A stretch of DNA of 64,000 nt from Plazaster borealis. Lineage: Eukaryota > Echinodermata > Asteroidea > Forcipulatida > Labidiasteridae. The stretch is taken from NCBI GenBank assembly GCA_021014325.1, contig CM037473.1, forward strand, positions 11,904,696 to 11,968,695. The letters are read 5' to 3'. Of the stretch, positions 24,047-37,330 are shown piece by piece. The notes beneath the pieces were generated by a model. The model saw nothing but the letters and a program-made list of their open reading frames with translations, did not search any database and had not been told where the DNA came from. Position numbers and translations under genes: made by a program. Every line of letters starts with the position of its first letter. Position 1 is the stretch's first letter.

Positions 24047-24099
24047 ATTATTTGTTTATATGTACACCATTGCAAGCATTTTATTTCAGTCAGTTTTAC

Positions 24100-24530
24100 A
24101 TTTTTCCAATATCATCCTGGTAAGGTTTGTCTAAAAAGCAAGGCCACCACGTGCAGGTCCCAGGATACCAGCCCCACACGCTTTCCTAGATCGTCAGAGC
24201 CATTGCACCTTCCTTTCGGAAGGGTCCGGTCCGCCACCCCAGCGAACCAGTTTCTGAGGCAGTCCCCTACCGTAGTAACGCGGTCCCTAGTCCCCACGGC
24301 CAAAGACTAGGGACTACTACCGTTGGGCCAACCATTTGTGATAACACCGGTACCATCCCCGCCGGTCGAGGAGCCCGATGCATCTTTAAGATCAGCCAAC
24401 AACGGAAGTAGGACCCCAAATGCCACGTGCAAATGTCCAGGTCCCTTTAACTATTCGGAATTTTCTGTGTTTATACCACCGTCGATTCCGAATCAGATGC
24501 CCCCCACCATTCAAATCTCCGAATCCAGGC
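24100..24530. other. GC-richer unique segment
   Basis: This stretch is clearly richer in GC and CpG than its surroundings (for example GTAACGCGGTCCCTAGTCCC), but no frame carries a recognisable domain. It may be part of an unidentified mobile element. Confidence 0.3.
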
Positions 24531-24610
24531 ACAACAAATCGTATCTCGGCCCAACAGATTGTATCTCGGCTCAACAAATCGTATCTAGGCACAAAAAATC
24601 GTATCTCGGC
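24531..24610. repeat. four 20-bp tandem units
   Basis: Four consecutive units of exactly 20 bp with the consensus CAACAAATCGTATCTCGGC. Units start at 24531, 24551, 24571 and 24591. Confidence 0.9.
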
Positions 24611-26259
24611 ACTACCAAGGCTCTAAGAACTCCGCATAAAACGCATATGTGCTTGCTTGCAATGGTGTACTTATTTACAAGATGTTAACAGAAAAACAGA
24701 AAACATCAAAACAACAAAACTAACACATCTATGACCCAATATGTTACTGTTATGAATACAACAAATTACTTGGTGCTCATCCATGATTGCTAGATGAACA
24801 GCTAAGATGCCTTGATGATAGTGATGTTTACATACACGTTGTATCCTTTATGCCCTGTAGCCTTCAAGGTGTCAGTAGTGGGATTCCATCTGCACTTGAT
24901 TTCAAGGAACTATTAGCTACATCTCTGGCTCTGAAAGGTTAAGTTCACAGATAAGAAATTGTACGTCAGCCAACAATTTTAATGTGCAAACATTGCAGGG
25001 GTGATTAAAACTGGTGAGGGCCCTCCTCATAGGGGATGTCAGTTTTTCTTTAGTGTGATAAGACATCATGGTGTTTTTTTACTTGAGTTTTCAACCATTT
25101 CTTTTCAAACCTTTTGTTTTCGTGAAAAGTAGACCGAAGTAATCTGTGAGAAAGTTTAACAAGTAGTTTGCTTTTGAAGTTACAAACATTGTTTTCCTGC
25201 TTTTTATTATCTATTCAGGGGAGGTATACGGGTGGAATAATTTGATATCTCTGTCTCCTGATCAGGAGGTTACAATATTTACAGCAAGGTTAAACCATAG
25301 CAAAATGGGGTGTTTTCAAAATCAATCATTGATCTAAAAGTATTTCATTAATTGATGCATCTTTTAAAAGCTGAAAAAGGGGGGGGGGGGGCAAGTTTTA
25401 AATTCTCCCATTGTTGTGTTTAAACTGCTTATCTCTCTTGTAATGAACCTGGTTTTCTTGAAGAGGACATAACTTCTGCAGTGACAATAATTATACAAGT
25501 AATAATCAAATACATAAACTTATAGGGGTCAAATGATTTCCTGATAATTATGGTTACATAATTTGCAATCTTAAAAAACAAGATACATACAAAGGAGAAT
25601 GCAGCCGACATCCAGTCATTGTGTGGAGGCGGGATCGAGAGGTCTAGTTGTTCCAAAAGTGGCAAAGCCAGCTCGTCCTTCTGTCTGTAGCACATCCCGT
25701 AGGTAACATGTTGTGAATGTTGAGGGTGTCTCAAAGTGGGACCCCTTTCATGTAAGCCCATGATGGTGACATAGCCTTTGTCTTGATGGGCATGGGCAGT
25801 TCTGCCAGTGGAGGTGGGCCACTGCGAGTGTGATGAGTGTATGGCCCTTACTCTCCACAGGGAGATAGTATCCAGGGAGGCCGCCCCAAGCAGCTTAGTG
25901 GATTAGATGAACAGTTGGGAGACGGAGCCCCGCAGCGAGTTAATACAGGCTGACTTAATGTCAGGGATAAAAATATCCAATGGATGGACCAAGGACGATT
26001 GACTTTTCATAAGGAAAGAGTGGCGGGGATGAGGCAGACCCCGCAAGGTTAATCCAACCTGATCGGTCCGTGATCAGTGGTTAGGGCATGAAGTTCACTA
26101 CGGTGTTGTGCCGTGGCCATAGCTACCAAAAAGACTGTTTTGAAAGAGAGAGATCTATTAGTGACACCTCAGAAAACGGGTTGAAAGGAGCTAGCTGCAG
26201 GGACTGAAGCACCTGCCCCAGTCCCATGAGGGTAGTAAATCCTTCCATGGAGGACGTTT
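24611..26259. other. no gene recognised
   Basis: A minus-strand frame over 25429-25761 is open for 110 codons, with a hydrophobic stretch near its end (AAFSFVCILFFKIANYVTII), but it has no splice support or recognisable domain. The segment 25.78-26.15 kb is GC-richer and unidentified. Confidence 0.35.
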
Positions 26260-26352
26260 AAGGTACTTGCCAAGAACCCCATGGAGAGAAGACAAGGAAG
26301 GAAGTTTCAGTTTCAGATGTGGGAGGAACACCCCAGAGAAATATTCCAGAGA
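26260..26352 (-). mobile_element. SINE fragment, same family as 3548-3828
   Basis: The reverse complement contains ACTTCCTTCCTTGTCTTCTC, TCCATGGGGTTCTTGGCAAG and GGGGTGTTCCTCCCACATCT. These align with 3670-3760 of the plus-strand copy. The head and tail are missing. Confidence 0.6.
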
Positions 26353-27500
26353 AAACCAGCCCATGTTCCATTAGTTCCATGAAATCAGTGTTAGACTGCT
26401 GGCAAACTTGCATCAAAGTTTATGTAGCAGTGTTCTTCAAGTGGCTCCTTGGACTCAGAGTGTTACTGCTGGATACTGTTCATATTTGCTTGAAAGATCA
26501 TGCAGTATTTCTGTACTTGTCTTGCTTGACCGCTACTGATTTCCTTGATGAGATTCAGTGTATGTAGCTGCAAAATTTACTTAAAATGCTTGAGTTTGTT
26601 GTTCTAAAATGTCAATGCAGTCAACGTTCATAACAATTTGAGGTGTCCTGAAAGAAATGTCAAATTCTCTTTGAAGTCCTGCAGTGTGTTCAATGCCTCA
26701 GGTTGATCCATCTGCATAAAATCACAAAAAGGTTTTGGAATTTATTACTTTCTTCAGTATTTTGTTTATAATCAAACCAATGTGTGTACCAGAATGATAT
26801 TAGCTTTGGTCAGCTTGGCATTTGAATTCCTTCATGATGGGATTGCCAGTTCACGATGGGAAGATTTGTCCATATATAAAATATTGATGCATTTGTTAGG
26901 GGGCTGGCTGGGCAACTAATAACTTGCTCACCATCAATCACATGCATTGGATTACCTTGCTGGGGGTGCAGGGGCGGGGGGAGAGGAGTTTCCACCCACT
27001 TGTCACAGTACCAATATGGTTATGGTACATCGGTGTATCAGAATTTACTTTAATTCTGAATAATGACACCAATCACTTATGTCAAAAAGCTTAAGTTGGT
27101 AGGTGGGCTGAACTTTTTTTGTCAGAACTACTTAAGTATCTTGAATCAAGACGTTGTCCTCTGATGTATCACTATGATAAGTAACAAGGTATAATGTGAC
27201 TTACCATGTGACGGAGGGTCTGTGCAAAGGTTTGAGCAGTTCCACCACTCCCCGCATGATTCTTTGTTTCACAGTCTATGTTTCTGCATGCAGGATGGAT
27301 GCAGATTGCAGAGTGGGGCTGAGAGTCATTCACAAGGGAGGCTGGGCAGCCACAATATCCACTCTGCCATCAAATAAGTAGGTGTTGTGTTTATTTTTAC
27401 TGAAGAAGGGGGAATGTTTGATTTCTGCAACCTCATAGATCCTCCAATGGCGTGTGTCCCATTGTGGTAACAGTCTGCAAAGAATCAAACGACAAAGTTC
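26353..27500. other. no gene recognised
   Basis: Unique sequence without splice-flanked open frames. Confidence 0.35.
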
Positions 27501-27760
27501 ACAGATAATACAATTAAACTTTAGGTTGCATCATGTATGATCATTGAAGAGCTGATGAGCTACGCAAAGGAGCCACAGCAGTAAACCTAATGTTGGAGGT
27601 AGTGTATTACCATGGAGGCTACCTCCATTCTTTGTTTGTTTCTTGTTAACAGATAATACAACTAAACTTTAGGTTGCATCATGTATGATCATTGAAGAGC
27701 TGATGAGCCATTGCAAAAGGAGCCATAGCAGTAAACCTATTTTTAAAGGTAGTGTTTTAC
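27501..27760. repeat. 110-bp direct duplication
   Basis: ACAGATAATACAATTAAACT and the following roughly 110 bp (through GTAGTGTATTAC) occur at 27501-27610 and again at 27649-27760 with a few substitutions. A 38-bp spacer with a GGAGGTAG/CTACCTCC inverted pair separates them. Confidence 0.8.
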
Positions 27761-27912
27761 ACAGAGATTTATGAGGTTTATAATTTCACTCAATTAAAGT
27801 TTCTCTGCTTATTAACGGATATTTTGATGAGCAAGCGAGCACAGGGGAGTGTATACGTCGATGAAACAATAATGCACAAGAAGCAAGCGTACATGTCAAC
27901 ATTTATTTGTGT

Positions 27913-28300
27913 TTAAACCATCATACACGTTTGGTAATCGGAGACTATTGTTTGTTTCAAAACTATATAGTTGTAGATATAAACCATAAAACTAACCTGT
28001 GAAAATTTCAATTCAAAAGGTGGTAGCGTTTTTGAGATAATTGCCGAAAATCTGGAGCTGTTATGTCCACGCAGGAAGAATATCTGCATTGAAAAACACA
28101 CTCTGCGAAGCTTTATGCGTAACGCTTCTCAGATTCAAATAATTTTGGGGAAAAAAGTGATATACTTTTCCATAACCACAGTACTTCGAAGTGAAAAGTT
28201 TCTCATAATGTATTATACTATCCAAAGCTGCTGTACTTCTTACCAAGTAAGTTTTGTAATGCCATTATTGATCAGAGTCATTACCAAACGTGTACTTTAA
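27913..28300. mobile_element. TTAA-flanked MITE, family 1 variant, copy c
   Basis: The ends are TTAAACCATCATACACGTTT and its inverted partner AAACGTGTACTTTAA. The interior differs from copies a and b and matches copy f (53060-53456): both contain TGTCCACGCAGGAAGAATA or its complement. Confidence 0.75.
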
Positions 28301-28653
28301 GTTGCCTTTTAAGGTGCCTTTAAGTTGACTGACAGTTAAAAGTGCAAACCAACTCTTGCTAGTAGATATATGAGAGGCAAGTCTCGAATAGATGACAAGT
28401 TGAAGGACCAAGAGTCAAAATAATATAAAGAAGGAAAGTTCGGTTGATGTTTTGAGGGTTTTGGGTGGTGGGGTCAACAGAGGAGTTTCTGGTCAGTACT
28501 GGGGACCTTCAGGTATTTACTAAGAAATTGGAGTGAGCCTTGAAATAATATGGGCCACCTGTTGATATAAAGTTATTGGGGGAATAGCGAATGTCACCTC
28601 GAGGAAAGTTAAAGAGTGCTGTACCCCACACTGTATTATAAATGTTTGACACT

Positions 28654-28958
28654 TTAACACGTTGACTGCCATTCATAAATTCGTAGGGGCGTTCCCATTT
28701 GCCAAGCATCCAATTTTAGTGGTGCGCATGCGTGCATACCAAATAGGTTTGGGTTTTTTTGTCTACATGTTGTAGCATACAAATTCTAACAATGTGTGCT
28801 CACCACTGCCAGAAGCGTATTCGTTGCGTTCTCAGTGATGCCAGTGTATTCAATTCACTATACAAAGGCATTTCATTCTCTACGAGTATACTCGTAGTGG
28901 CAGAATCCGTTACACCTGTTACTACGAATATACTCGTAGGCGGCAGTCAACGTGTTAA
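28654..28958. mobile_element. TTAA-flanked MITE, second family
   Basis: TTAACACGTTGACTGCC at the left is the exact inverse of GGCAGTCAACGTGTTAA at the right. The TTAA tetranucleotides at 28654 and 28955 fit a piggyBac-type target. Subterminal CGTAG/CTACG pairs and an internal palindrome CTACGAGTATACTCGTAG (about 28878) add to the fold-back potential. Confidence 0.85.
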
Positions 28959-29130
28959 ACCATACCTTGTAGACTAGAGTGTATGTCCACAAAATCTTTC
29001 CTTTTGGTGCCTGTATTAGGATCTCTGATTCTGGCTGACTTGTGTCCACTCTAGAGATTGAGACAGTCTCACTGGTTGCTGCTGACCAAAACGTTTGTAC
29101 AAAGGACACAGTTATTTCTTATTAGTACAA

Positions 29131-30812
29131 GCTTTGAGTAACTCAAATTAAAATAAAAGATATTTTGGGATTTTTTTAAGGTTTTGTCATTGTTTCAAAG
29201 TGTCAGGGAAATTTGGGTTTCAAAAATGATGATGATCAGATCTTGAGAATGTAAGATAGACAAGGTGAGTTGCGAGTTGCACTGTATCCAATAACGTGGT
29301 AAGCAAGTTGAATATTAGAAATTTTGTTTTAAATTCAAGTTGTGAAATTATTACAAATTAATTTGTTCTGTAACCAACAGATTTATTATTAAGAACATGC
29401 ATTTATATTTGTTTCGATTGGTCAATTCCTTAAAACCGTTTTCCCACCAAAGTATGTTGCAATTCCCATATGTCCCATACTCACGTAAACATTTATGTCA
29501 AATGTTAAAACTGGCATTTGCATTTGTGAATATTTTTAATGGTTTCCAAAGACTGGTCTGTGCAGTTCAAAAAAAAGTGGTCAGGAAGACTCTTTGTTGG
29601 TACACATTTTGGTGTTTGACAAAAGCTATGCAGTCAATTCATTCCAACCCTGGTCAGACAACAAACATACAGATTTGTTAAAGTTTAATTAAGTTTTATT
29701 TGTACAGTTGATCTGGAAAATTTCAGAACCAGCAACAGTTTTTAGTTTGAACTAGCAACAAATATATGTTTTAGATAATCCATACTGTATACTATACTGT
29801 ATCTTTATATAAATAAGGTAGTACATCAATTTGTTAGTCGTGAGGAACTGCATTGCAACATCTGTGGGCAGCTTTGGACCAGCAGAGAACATCATCATCA
29901 ATGAGAATTCAACCAAGCGCAGACTGTAACATAGCTAAAAGAGAGGTTTTTAAACATTTATGGTGAAATAAGCAGATGATACAAACTGAGAAATTCTAAA
30001 ACTGAGAAATTTCATAAGCACTGATACACTTGTAAACGTTTATTTTCTTACATTCTATGTTGTACCTATATTCAAACTCATTTCAAACCTGATGACATTA
30101 TTTTATTGTTTCACATTTCATTGTAATACTAATCCTAAACTTTCATTTAATTACAAGAAAAAATGAGCAAGAGCTGTCTTCACTTTCATCTGGTAAGAAG
30201 ATTATTCAAGTTACAAAGCTTTGAGTAACTCAAATTAAAATATAAGATATTTTGGGATTTTTTTAAGGTTTTGTCATTGTTTCAAAGTGTCAGGGAAATT
30301 TGGGTTTCAAAAATGATGATGATCAGATCTTGAGAATGTAAGATAGACAAGGTTAGTTGCGAGTTGCACTGTATCCAATAACGTGGTAAGCAAGTTGAAT
30401 ATTAGAAATTTTGTTTTAAATTCAAGTTGTGAAATTATTACAAATTAATTTGTTCTGTAACCAACAGATTTATTATTAAGAACATGCATTTATATTTGTT
30501 TCGATTGGTCAATTCCTTAAAACCGTTTTCCCACCAAAGTATGTTGCAATTCCCATATGTCCCATACTCATGTAAACATTTATGTCAAATGTTAAAACTG
30601 GCATTTGCATTTGTGAATATTTTTAATGGTTTCCTAAGACTGGTCTGTGCAGTTAAAAAAAAGGTGGTCAGGAAGACTCTTTGTTGATGACATTATTTTA
30701 TTGTTTCACATTTCATTGTAATACTAATCCTAAACTTTCATTTAATTACAAGAAAAAATGAGCAAGAGCTGTCTTCACTTTCATCTGGTAAGAAGATTAT
30801 TCAAGTTACAAA
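29131..30812. repeat. recent 1.09-kb tandem duplication, second copy deleted
   Basis: 29131-29604 is repeated almost exactly at 30218-30686, an offset of 1087 bp. The block 30087-30215 recurs at 30687-30812. The second copy lacks the roughly 480 bp corresponding to 29605-30086. Very few mismatches are seen, so the event is young. Short frames inside are duplicated with it and are not convincing genes. Confidence 0.9.
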
Positions 30813-30888
30813 GTAGAACAAAAAACTGTAATCTTTCATTCAGGAATCTGATGAACAAGCTTGTTTTAGGCACTGTTTAAATGATGAC

Positions 30889-33800
30889 GGTTGTTCCGTT
30901 GAGGGTTGATGTCCACGGCTAGTTTATTAGAGTTTAGTGGGTGCTGTTATGCTAAGGGGTTGTTCTGTTAATGGTTGATGTCCACAGCTTTTTTATAAGA
31001 GTCTAATGAGTGCTGTTCTGCTGAGGGTTGGTCTGTTGATGGTTGATGTCCACAGCTATTTTATAAGAGTCTAATGAGTGCTGTTCTGCTGAGGGTTGTT
31101 CTGTTAATGGTTGATGTCCACAGCTTTTTTTATAAGAGTCTAATGAGTGCTGTTCTGCTGAGGGTTGGTCTGTTGATGGTTGATGTCCACAGCTTTTTTT
31201 ATAAGAGTCTAATGAGTGCTGTTCTGCTGAGGGTTGGTCTGTTGATGGTTGATGTCCAGTCCACAGCTATTTTATAAGAGTCTAGTGAGTGCTGTTCTGT
31301 TGAGGGTTGATGTCCACAGCTAGTTTATCAGAGTTTATAAGTGGTTGCTGTTCTGCTGAGGGTTGTTCTGTTAATGGTTGATGTCCACAGCTATTTTATA
31401 AGAGTCTAATGAGTGCTGTTCTGCTGAGGGTTGGTCTGTTGATGCTTGATGTCCACAGCTAGTTTATCAGAGTCTAGTGAGTGCTGTTCTGTTGAGGGTT
31501 GATGTCCACAGCTAGTTTATCAGAGTTTATAAGTGGGTGATGTTCTGCTGAGGGTTGGTCTGTTGAGGGTTGATGTCCACAGATATTTCATAAGAGTCTA
31601 ATGAGTGCTGTTCTGCTGTGGGTTGGTCTGTTGATGCTTGATGTCCACGGCTAGTTTATTAGAGTTTAGTGGGTGCTGTTCTGCTGAGGGTTGTTCTGTT
31701 AATGGTTGATGTCCACAGCTTTTTTATAAGAGTCTAATGAGTGCTGTTCTGCTGAGGGTTGATGTCCACAGCTAGTTTATCAGAGTTTATAAGTGGGTGC
31801 TGTTCTGCTGAGGGTTGGTCTGTTGATGGTTGATGTCCACAGCTATTTTTATAAGAGTCTAATGAGTGCTGTTCTGCTGAGGGTTGGTCTGTTGATGCTT
31901 GATGTCCACAGCTAGTTTATCAGAGTCTAGTGAGTGCTGTTCTGTTGAGGGTTGATGTCCACAGCTAGTTTATCAGAGTTTATAAGTGGGTGCTGTTCTG
32001 CTGAGGGTTGGTCTGTTGATGGTTGATGTTCACAGCTATTTTATAAGAGTCTAATGAGTGCTGTTCTGCTGAGGGTTGGTCTGTTGATGCTTGATGTCCA
32101 CAGCTAGTTTATCAGAGTCTAGTGAGTGCTGTTCTGTTGAGGGTTGATGTCCACAGCTAGTTTATCAGAGTTTATAAGTGGGTGCTGTTCTGCTGAGCGT
32201 TGGTCTGTTGATAGTTGATGTCCACAGATCATTCATAAGAGTCTAATGAGTGCTGTTCTGCTGAGCGTTGGTCTGTTGAGGGTTGATGTCCACAGTTATT
32301 TCATAAGAGTCTAATGAGTGCTGTTCTGCTGTGGGTTGGTCTGTTGATGCTTGATGTCCACGGCTAGTTTATTAGAGTTTAGTGGGTGCTGTTCTGCTGA
32401 GGGTTGTTCTGTTAATGGTTGATGTCCACAGCTTTTTTATAAGAGTCTAATGAGTGCTGTTCTGCTGAGGGTTGGTCTGTTGATGGTTGATGTCCACAGC
32501 TATTTTATAAGAGTCTAATGAGTGCTGTTCTGCTGAGGGTTGGTCTGTTGATGGTTGATGTCCACAGCTATTTTATAAGAGTCTAATGAGTGCTGTTCTG
32601 CTGAGGGTTGGTCTGTTGATGCTTGATGTCCACGGCTAGTTTATTAGAGTTTAGTGGGTGCTGTTCTGCTGAGGGTTGTTCTGTTAATGGTTGATGTCCA
32701 CAGCTTTTTTATAAGAGTCTAATGAGTGCTGTTCTGTTGAGGGTTGATGTCCACAGCTAGTTTATAAGAGTCTAATGAGTGCTGTTCTGCTGAGGGTTGG
32801 TCTGTTGATGGTTGATGTCCACAGCTATTTTATAAGAGTCTAATGAGTGCTGTTCTGCTGAGGGTTGGTCTGTTGATGCTTGATGTCCACAGCTAGTTTA
32901 TCAGAGTCTAGTGAGTGCTGTTCTGTTGAGGGTTGATGTCCACAGCTAGTTTATCAGAGTTTATAAGTGGGTGCTGTTCTGCTGAGCGTTGGTCTGTTGA
33001 GGGTTGATGTCCACAGATATTTCATAAGAGTCTAATGAGTGCTGTTCTGCTGTGGGTTGGTCTGTTGATGCTTGATGTCCACGGCTAGTTTATTAGAGTT
33101 TAGTGGGTGCTGTTCTGCTGAGGGTTGTTCTGTTAATGGTTGATGTCCACAGCTTTTTTATAAGAGTCTAATGAGTGCTGTTCTGCTGAGGGTTGGTCTG
33201 TTGATGGTTGATGTCCACAGCTAGTTTATCAGAGTTTATAAGTGGGTGCTGTTCTGCTGAGGGTTGGTCTGTTGAGGGTTGATGTCCACAGCTAGTTTAT
33301 CAGAGTCTAGTGAGTGCTGTTCTGTTGAGGGTTGATGTCCACAGCTAGTTTATCAGAGTTTATAAGTGGGTGCTGTTCTGCTGAGGGTTGTTTTGTTGAG
33401 GGTTGATGTCCACAGCTAGTTTATCAGAGTCTAGTGAGTGCTGTTCTGTTGAGGGTTGATGTCCACAGCTAGTTTATCAGAGTTTATAAGTGGGTGCTGT
33501 TCTGCTGGGGGTTGGTCTGTTGAGGGTTGATGTCCACAGTTATTTCATAAGAGTCTAATGAGTGCTGTTCTGCTGTGGGTTGGTCTGTTGATGCTTGATG
33601 TCCACGGCTAGTTTATTAGAGTTTAGTGGGTGCTGTTCTGCTGAGGGTTGTTCTGTTAATGGTTGATGTCCACAGCTTTTTTATAAGAGTCTAATGAGTG
33701 CTGTTCTGCTGAGGGTTGGTCTGTTGATGGTTGATGTCCACAGCTATTTTATAAGAGTCTAATGAGTGCTGTTCTGCTGAGGGTTGGTCTGTTGATGGTT

Positions 33801-36134
33801 GATGTCCACAGCTATTTTATAAGAGTCTAATGAGTGCTGTTCTGCTGAGGGTTGGTCTGTTGATGCTTGATGTCCACGGCTAGTTTATTAGAGTTTAGTG
33901 GGTGCTGTTCTGCTGAGGGTTGTTCTGTTAATGGTTGATGTCCACAGCTTTTTAAATAAGAGTCTAGTGAGTGCTGTTCTGTTGAGGGTTGATGTCCACA
34001 GCTAGTTTATCAGAGTTTATAAGTGGGTGCTGTTCTGCTGAGGGTTGGTCTGTTGAGGGTTGATGTCCACAGCTATTTTATAAGAGTCTAATGAGTGCTG
34101 TTCTGCTGAGGGTTGGTCTGTTGATGCTTGATGTCCACAGCTAGTTTATCAGAGTCTAGTGAGTGCTGTTCTGTTGAGGGTTGATGTCCACAGCTAGTTT
34201 ATCAGAGTTTATAAGTGGGTGCTGTTCTGCTGAGCGTTGGTCTGTTGAGGGTTGATGTCCACAGTTATTTCATAAGAGTCTAATGAGTGCTGTTCTGCTG
34301 TGGGTTGGTCTGTTGATGCTTGATGTCCACGGCTAGTTTATTAGAGTTTAGTGGGTGCTGTTCTGCTGAGGGCTGTTCTGTTAATGGTTGATGTCCACAG
34401 CTTTTTTATAAGAGTCTAATGAGTGCTGTTCTGCTGAGGGTTGGTCTGTTGATGGTTGATGTCCACAGCTATTTTATAAGAGTCTAATGAGTGCTGTTCT
34501 GCTGAGGGTTGGTCTGTTGATGGTTGATGTCCACAGCTATTTTATAAGAGTCTAGTGAGTGCTGTTCTGCTGAGGGTTGATGTCCACAGCTAGTTTATCA
34601 GAGTCAAGTGAGTGCTGTTCTGCTGTTGGTTGTTCTGCTGAGGGTTGATGTTCACTGCAGCTAGTTTATCGGGTTCAGTGAGTGCTGTTCTGCTGAGGGT
34701 TGGTGTCCACAGCTAGTTTATCACAGTCTAGTGAATACTGTTCTGCTGAGGGTTGGTCTGTTGAGGGTTGATGTCTACAGCTAGTTTATAGGAGTCAAGT
34801 GAGTGCTGTTCTGCTGTTGGTTGTTCTGCTGAGGGTTGATGTCCACTGCAGCTAGTTTATCGGGTTCAGTGAGTGCTGTTCTGCTGAGGGTTGGTCTGTT
34901 GAGGGTTGATGTCCACAGATATTTCATAAGAGTCTAATGAGTGCTGTTCTGGTGAGGGTTGCTTTGTTGAGGGTTGATGTCCACAGCTATTTTATAAGAG
35001 TCTAATGATTGCTGTTCTGCTGAGGGTTGGTCTGTTTATTCTTGATGTCCACAGCTAGTTTAACAGAGTCTAGTGAGTGCTGTTCTGCTGAGGGTTGATG
35101 TCCACAGCTAGTTTATCAGAGTTTAGTGGGTGCTGTTCTGATGGGGGTTGTTCTGTTGATGGTTGATGTCCACAGCTTTTTTATAAGAGTCTAATGAGTG
35201 CTGTTCTGCTCAGGGTTGGTCTGTTTATGCTTGATGTCCAAAGCTAGTTTATCAGAGTCTAGTGAGTGCTGTTCTGCTGAGGGTTGATGTCCACAGCTAG
35301 TTTATCAGAGTATAGTGGGTGCTGTTCTGCTGGGGGTTGTTCTGTTGATGGTTGATGTCCACAGCTTTTTTATAAGAGTCTAATGAGTGCTGTTCTGCTG
35401 AGGATTGGTCTGTTGATGGTTGGTGTCCACAGCTATTTTATAAGAGTCTAATGAGTGCTGTTCTGCTGAGGGTTGGTCTGTTTATGCTTGATGTCCACAG
35501 CTTTTTTATAAGAGTCTAATGAGTGCTGTTCTGCTCAGGGTTGGTCTGTTTATGCTTGATGTCCAAAGCTAGTTTATCAGAGTCTAGTGAGTGCTGTTCT
35601 GCTGAGGGTTGATGTCCACAGCTAGTTTATCAGAGTATAGTGGGTGCTGTTCTGCTGGGGGTTGTTCTGTTGATGGTTGATGTCCACAGCTTTTTTATAA
35701 GAGTCTAATGAGTGCTGTTCTGCTGAGGATTGGTCTGTTGATGGTTGGTGTCCACAGCTATTTTATAAGAGTCTAATGAGTGCTGTTCTGCTGAGGGTTG
35801 GTCTGTTTATGCTTGATGTCCACAGCTAGTTTATCAGAGTTTAGTGGGTGCTGTTCTGCTGAGGGTTGATGTCCACAGCTAGTTTTATCAGAGTCTAGTG
35901 AATACTGTTCTGCTGAGGGTTGGTCTGTGGAGGGTTGATGTCTACAGCTAGTTTATAGGAGTCTAGTGACTGCTGTTCTGCTGTTGGTTGTTCTGCTGTT
36001 GGTTGATGTTCACTGCAGCTAGTTTATCAGGGTCCAGTGAGTGCCGTCTGCTGAGGGTTGGTGTCCATAAAGCTAGTTTATTACTGTCTAGTGAGTGTTG
36101 TTCTGCTAATGAGGGTTGATGTCAACAGCTATAG
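30889..36134. repeat. 5.2-kb minisatellite with higher-order repeats
   Basis: The basic unit is about 68-69 bp (GAGTGCTGTTCTGCTGAGGG, TTGGTCTGTTGATGGTTGAT, GTCCACAGCTATTTTATAAG, AGTCTAAT). It is mixed with a shorter 53-56-bp variant lacking TTGGTCTGTTGA. A marker variant, GTGGGTTGGTCTGTTGATGC, recurs at 31618, 32331, 33052, 33575 and 34300. The gaps are 713, 721, 523 and 725 bp, so sets of about 11 units have been copied as blocks. About 80 units in all. Confidence 0.95.
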
Positions 36135-37330
36135 TTAGGAAACTATTCTTTCCTGGTCTGTAAATCAGTTCGAAATCAAACAAGCTTAGCTGTTGAACCC
36201 AACGCATCTCATAGCAATTCAAGCTGGCTTCGTCGAGGTATGTAAGTAAGTGGTGATGATCTATGACAACTGTAAATCGGTGACCAAGGGGATAGTCTTT
36301 GACACCTCCAAAAAAGCTCAATTGATTGCCAGCAGTTTGAATTTCAATGCACTATGCAGCAATTTCTCTCTGTCTGTCGCAATGCTCGGGAGACATACGC
36401 AACTACTCTGTGCTTTTTTTCATCTTCGAGCTGGAATAACACATTGAGCTGTAATAAGGCCAGTGCCACATGTGTCAGTCTCAACAAGGAAGTTTGCTTA
36501 TGACAGGACTGCATTATCAAGGGAAACCTGGACATTCTGACATCGTAATTACCTGATTACCACAACAGCGACTCTGCAACTGAAGTATAACCCTTGATGA
36601 ACCTGCCGAAGAAACCGATAACCCCAAAAGGCATGTACAACTTTCACTGTAGTTGGTTCTGGCCAGTTTTCTGGGTCAACTGCGACACCATTACTGGACA
36701 CAAGATGCTCCAAGTCACCTCCCACTTTGCAGTAAGTGGCATTTAGCTGGTTTCAGCTTGAGCCTGTGCTGACCAAGTCTGGAAAACACTCTGTCGGCAT
36801 GACAAATAAGGGCCATCTACTCTACATCCTCCTGATGGCAACCTTGTAATTACCACTAGTAGGATCTAACACAGTGAAAAAACTGCCCCCCCCCCCAAAG
36901 TGCTTGAAGAGACTCCTTGATGCGCGAGAGTGGAAAGGAGTCACAATGTATAGGCCTATAACCCTATTAAGTTGGCGATTAAATCCACACATAGACGGAT
37001 ACTGTTGTCTTTCTTCTGTACCACAACCACCGGGGATGCCCATGGACTTTTAATCTCTCTCACAATCCCCTCTGCAAGAAGAGTCTTTATGTGGTCTTGA
37101 ACAGCTTGATATTGAGCAGGGGGGTGTGTGATAACGCTGTCGGATCGGATGAGTAACCCAGTGTCTATCCCATGTGTTATGGTGTCTGTGAAACCGAAAT
37201 CACAGTCATGGCTGGAAAGAACATCCTGATGTTTCTCAAAGAGTGTTTTTATCTTTGTAATTTGACTGGGATCCAAAAGTGTCTCATCAATGTCAACATC
37301 AACTGACTCCGGTCCTGCTCTACCTGCTCC
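36135..37330 (-). mobile_element. Ty3/Gypsy pol relic
   Basis: Reading on the minus strand in order: the start of a reverse transcriptase (IVREIKSPWASPVVVVQKKD, NSIRLCVD), FTVLDPTSGNYKVAI, a thumb segment with LKLKPAKCHL, and an RNase H with DEKKHRVVAYVSRAL and FTVVIDHHHLL. It ends with FDFELIYRPGK, typical of the RNase H end in Ty3/Gypsy. The part that should carry the catalytic aspartate pair, between VAI and the thumb, is absent, and several frames are used. The element is dead. Its left end abuts the minisatellite. Confidence 0.75.

Noticed and set aside
25429..25761. 110-codon minus-strand frame with a hydrophobic C-terminal stretch
   Set aside because: No domain, no splice sites in phase and AT-driven hydrophobicity; kept only as a note in the gap entry.
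31074..31277. 23-residue repeat protein read from the minisatellite
   Set aside because: The frame survives only where consecutive units are 69 bp; it closes as soon as shorter units intervene.
30889..36134. CRISPR-like array of regularly spaced repeats
   Set aside because: There are no unique spacers. The units are contiguous variants of one another, and the genome is eukaryotic.
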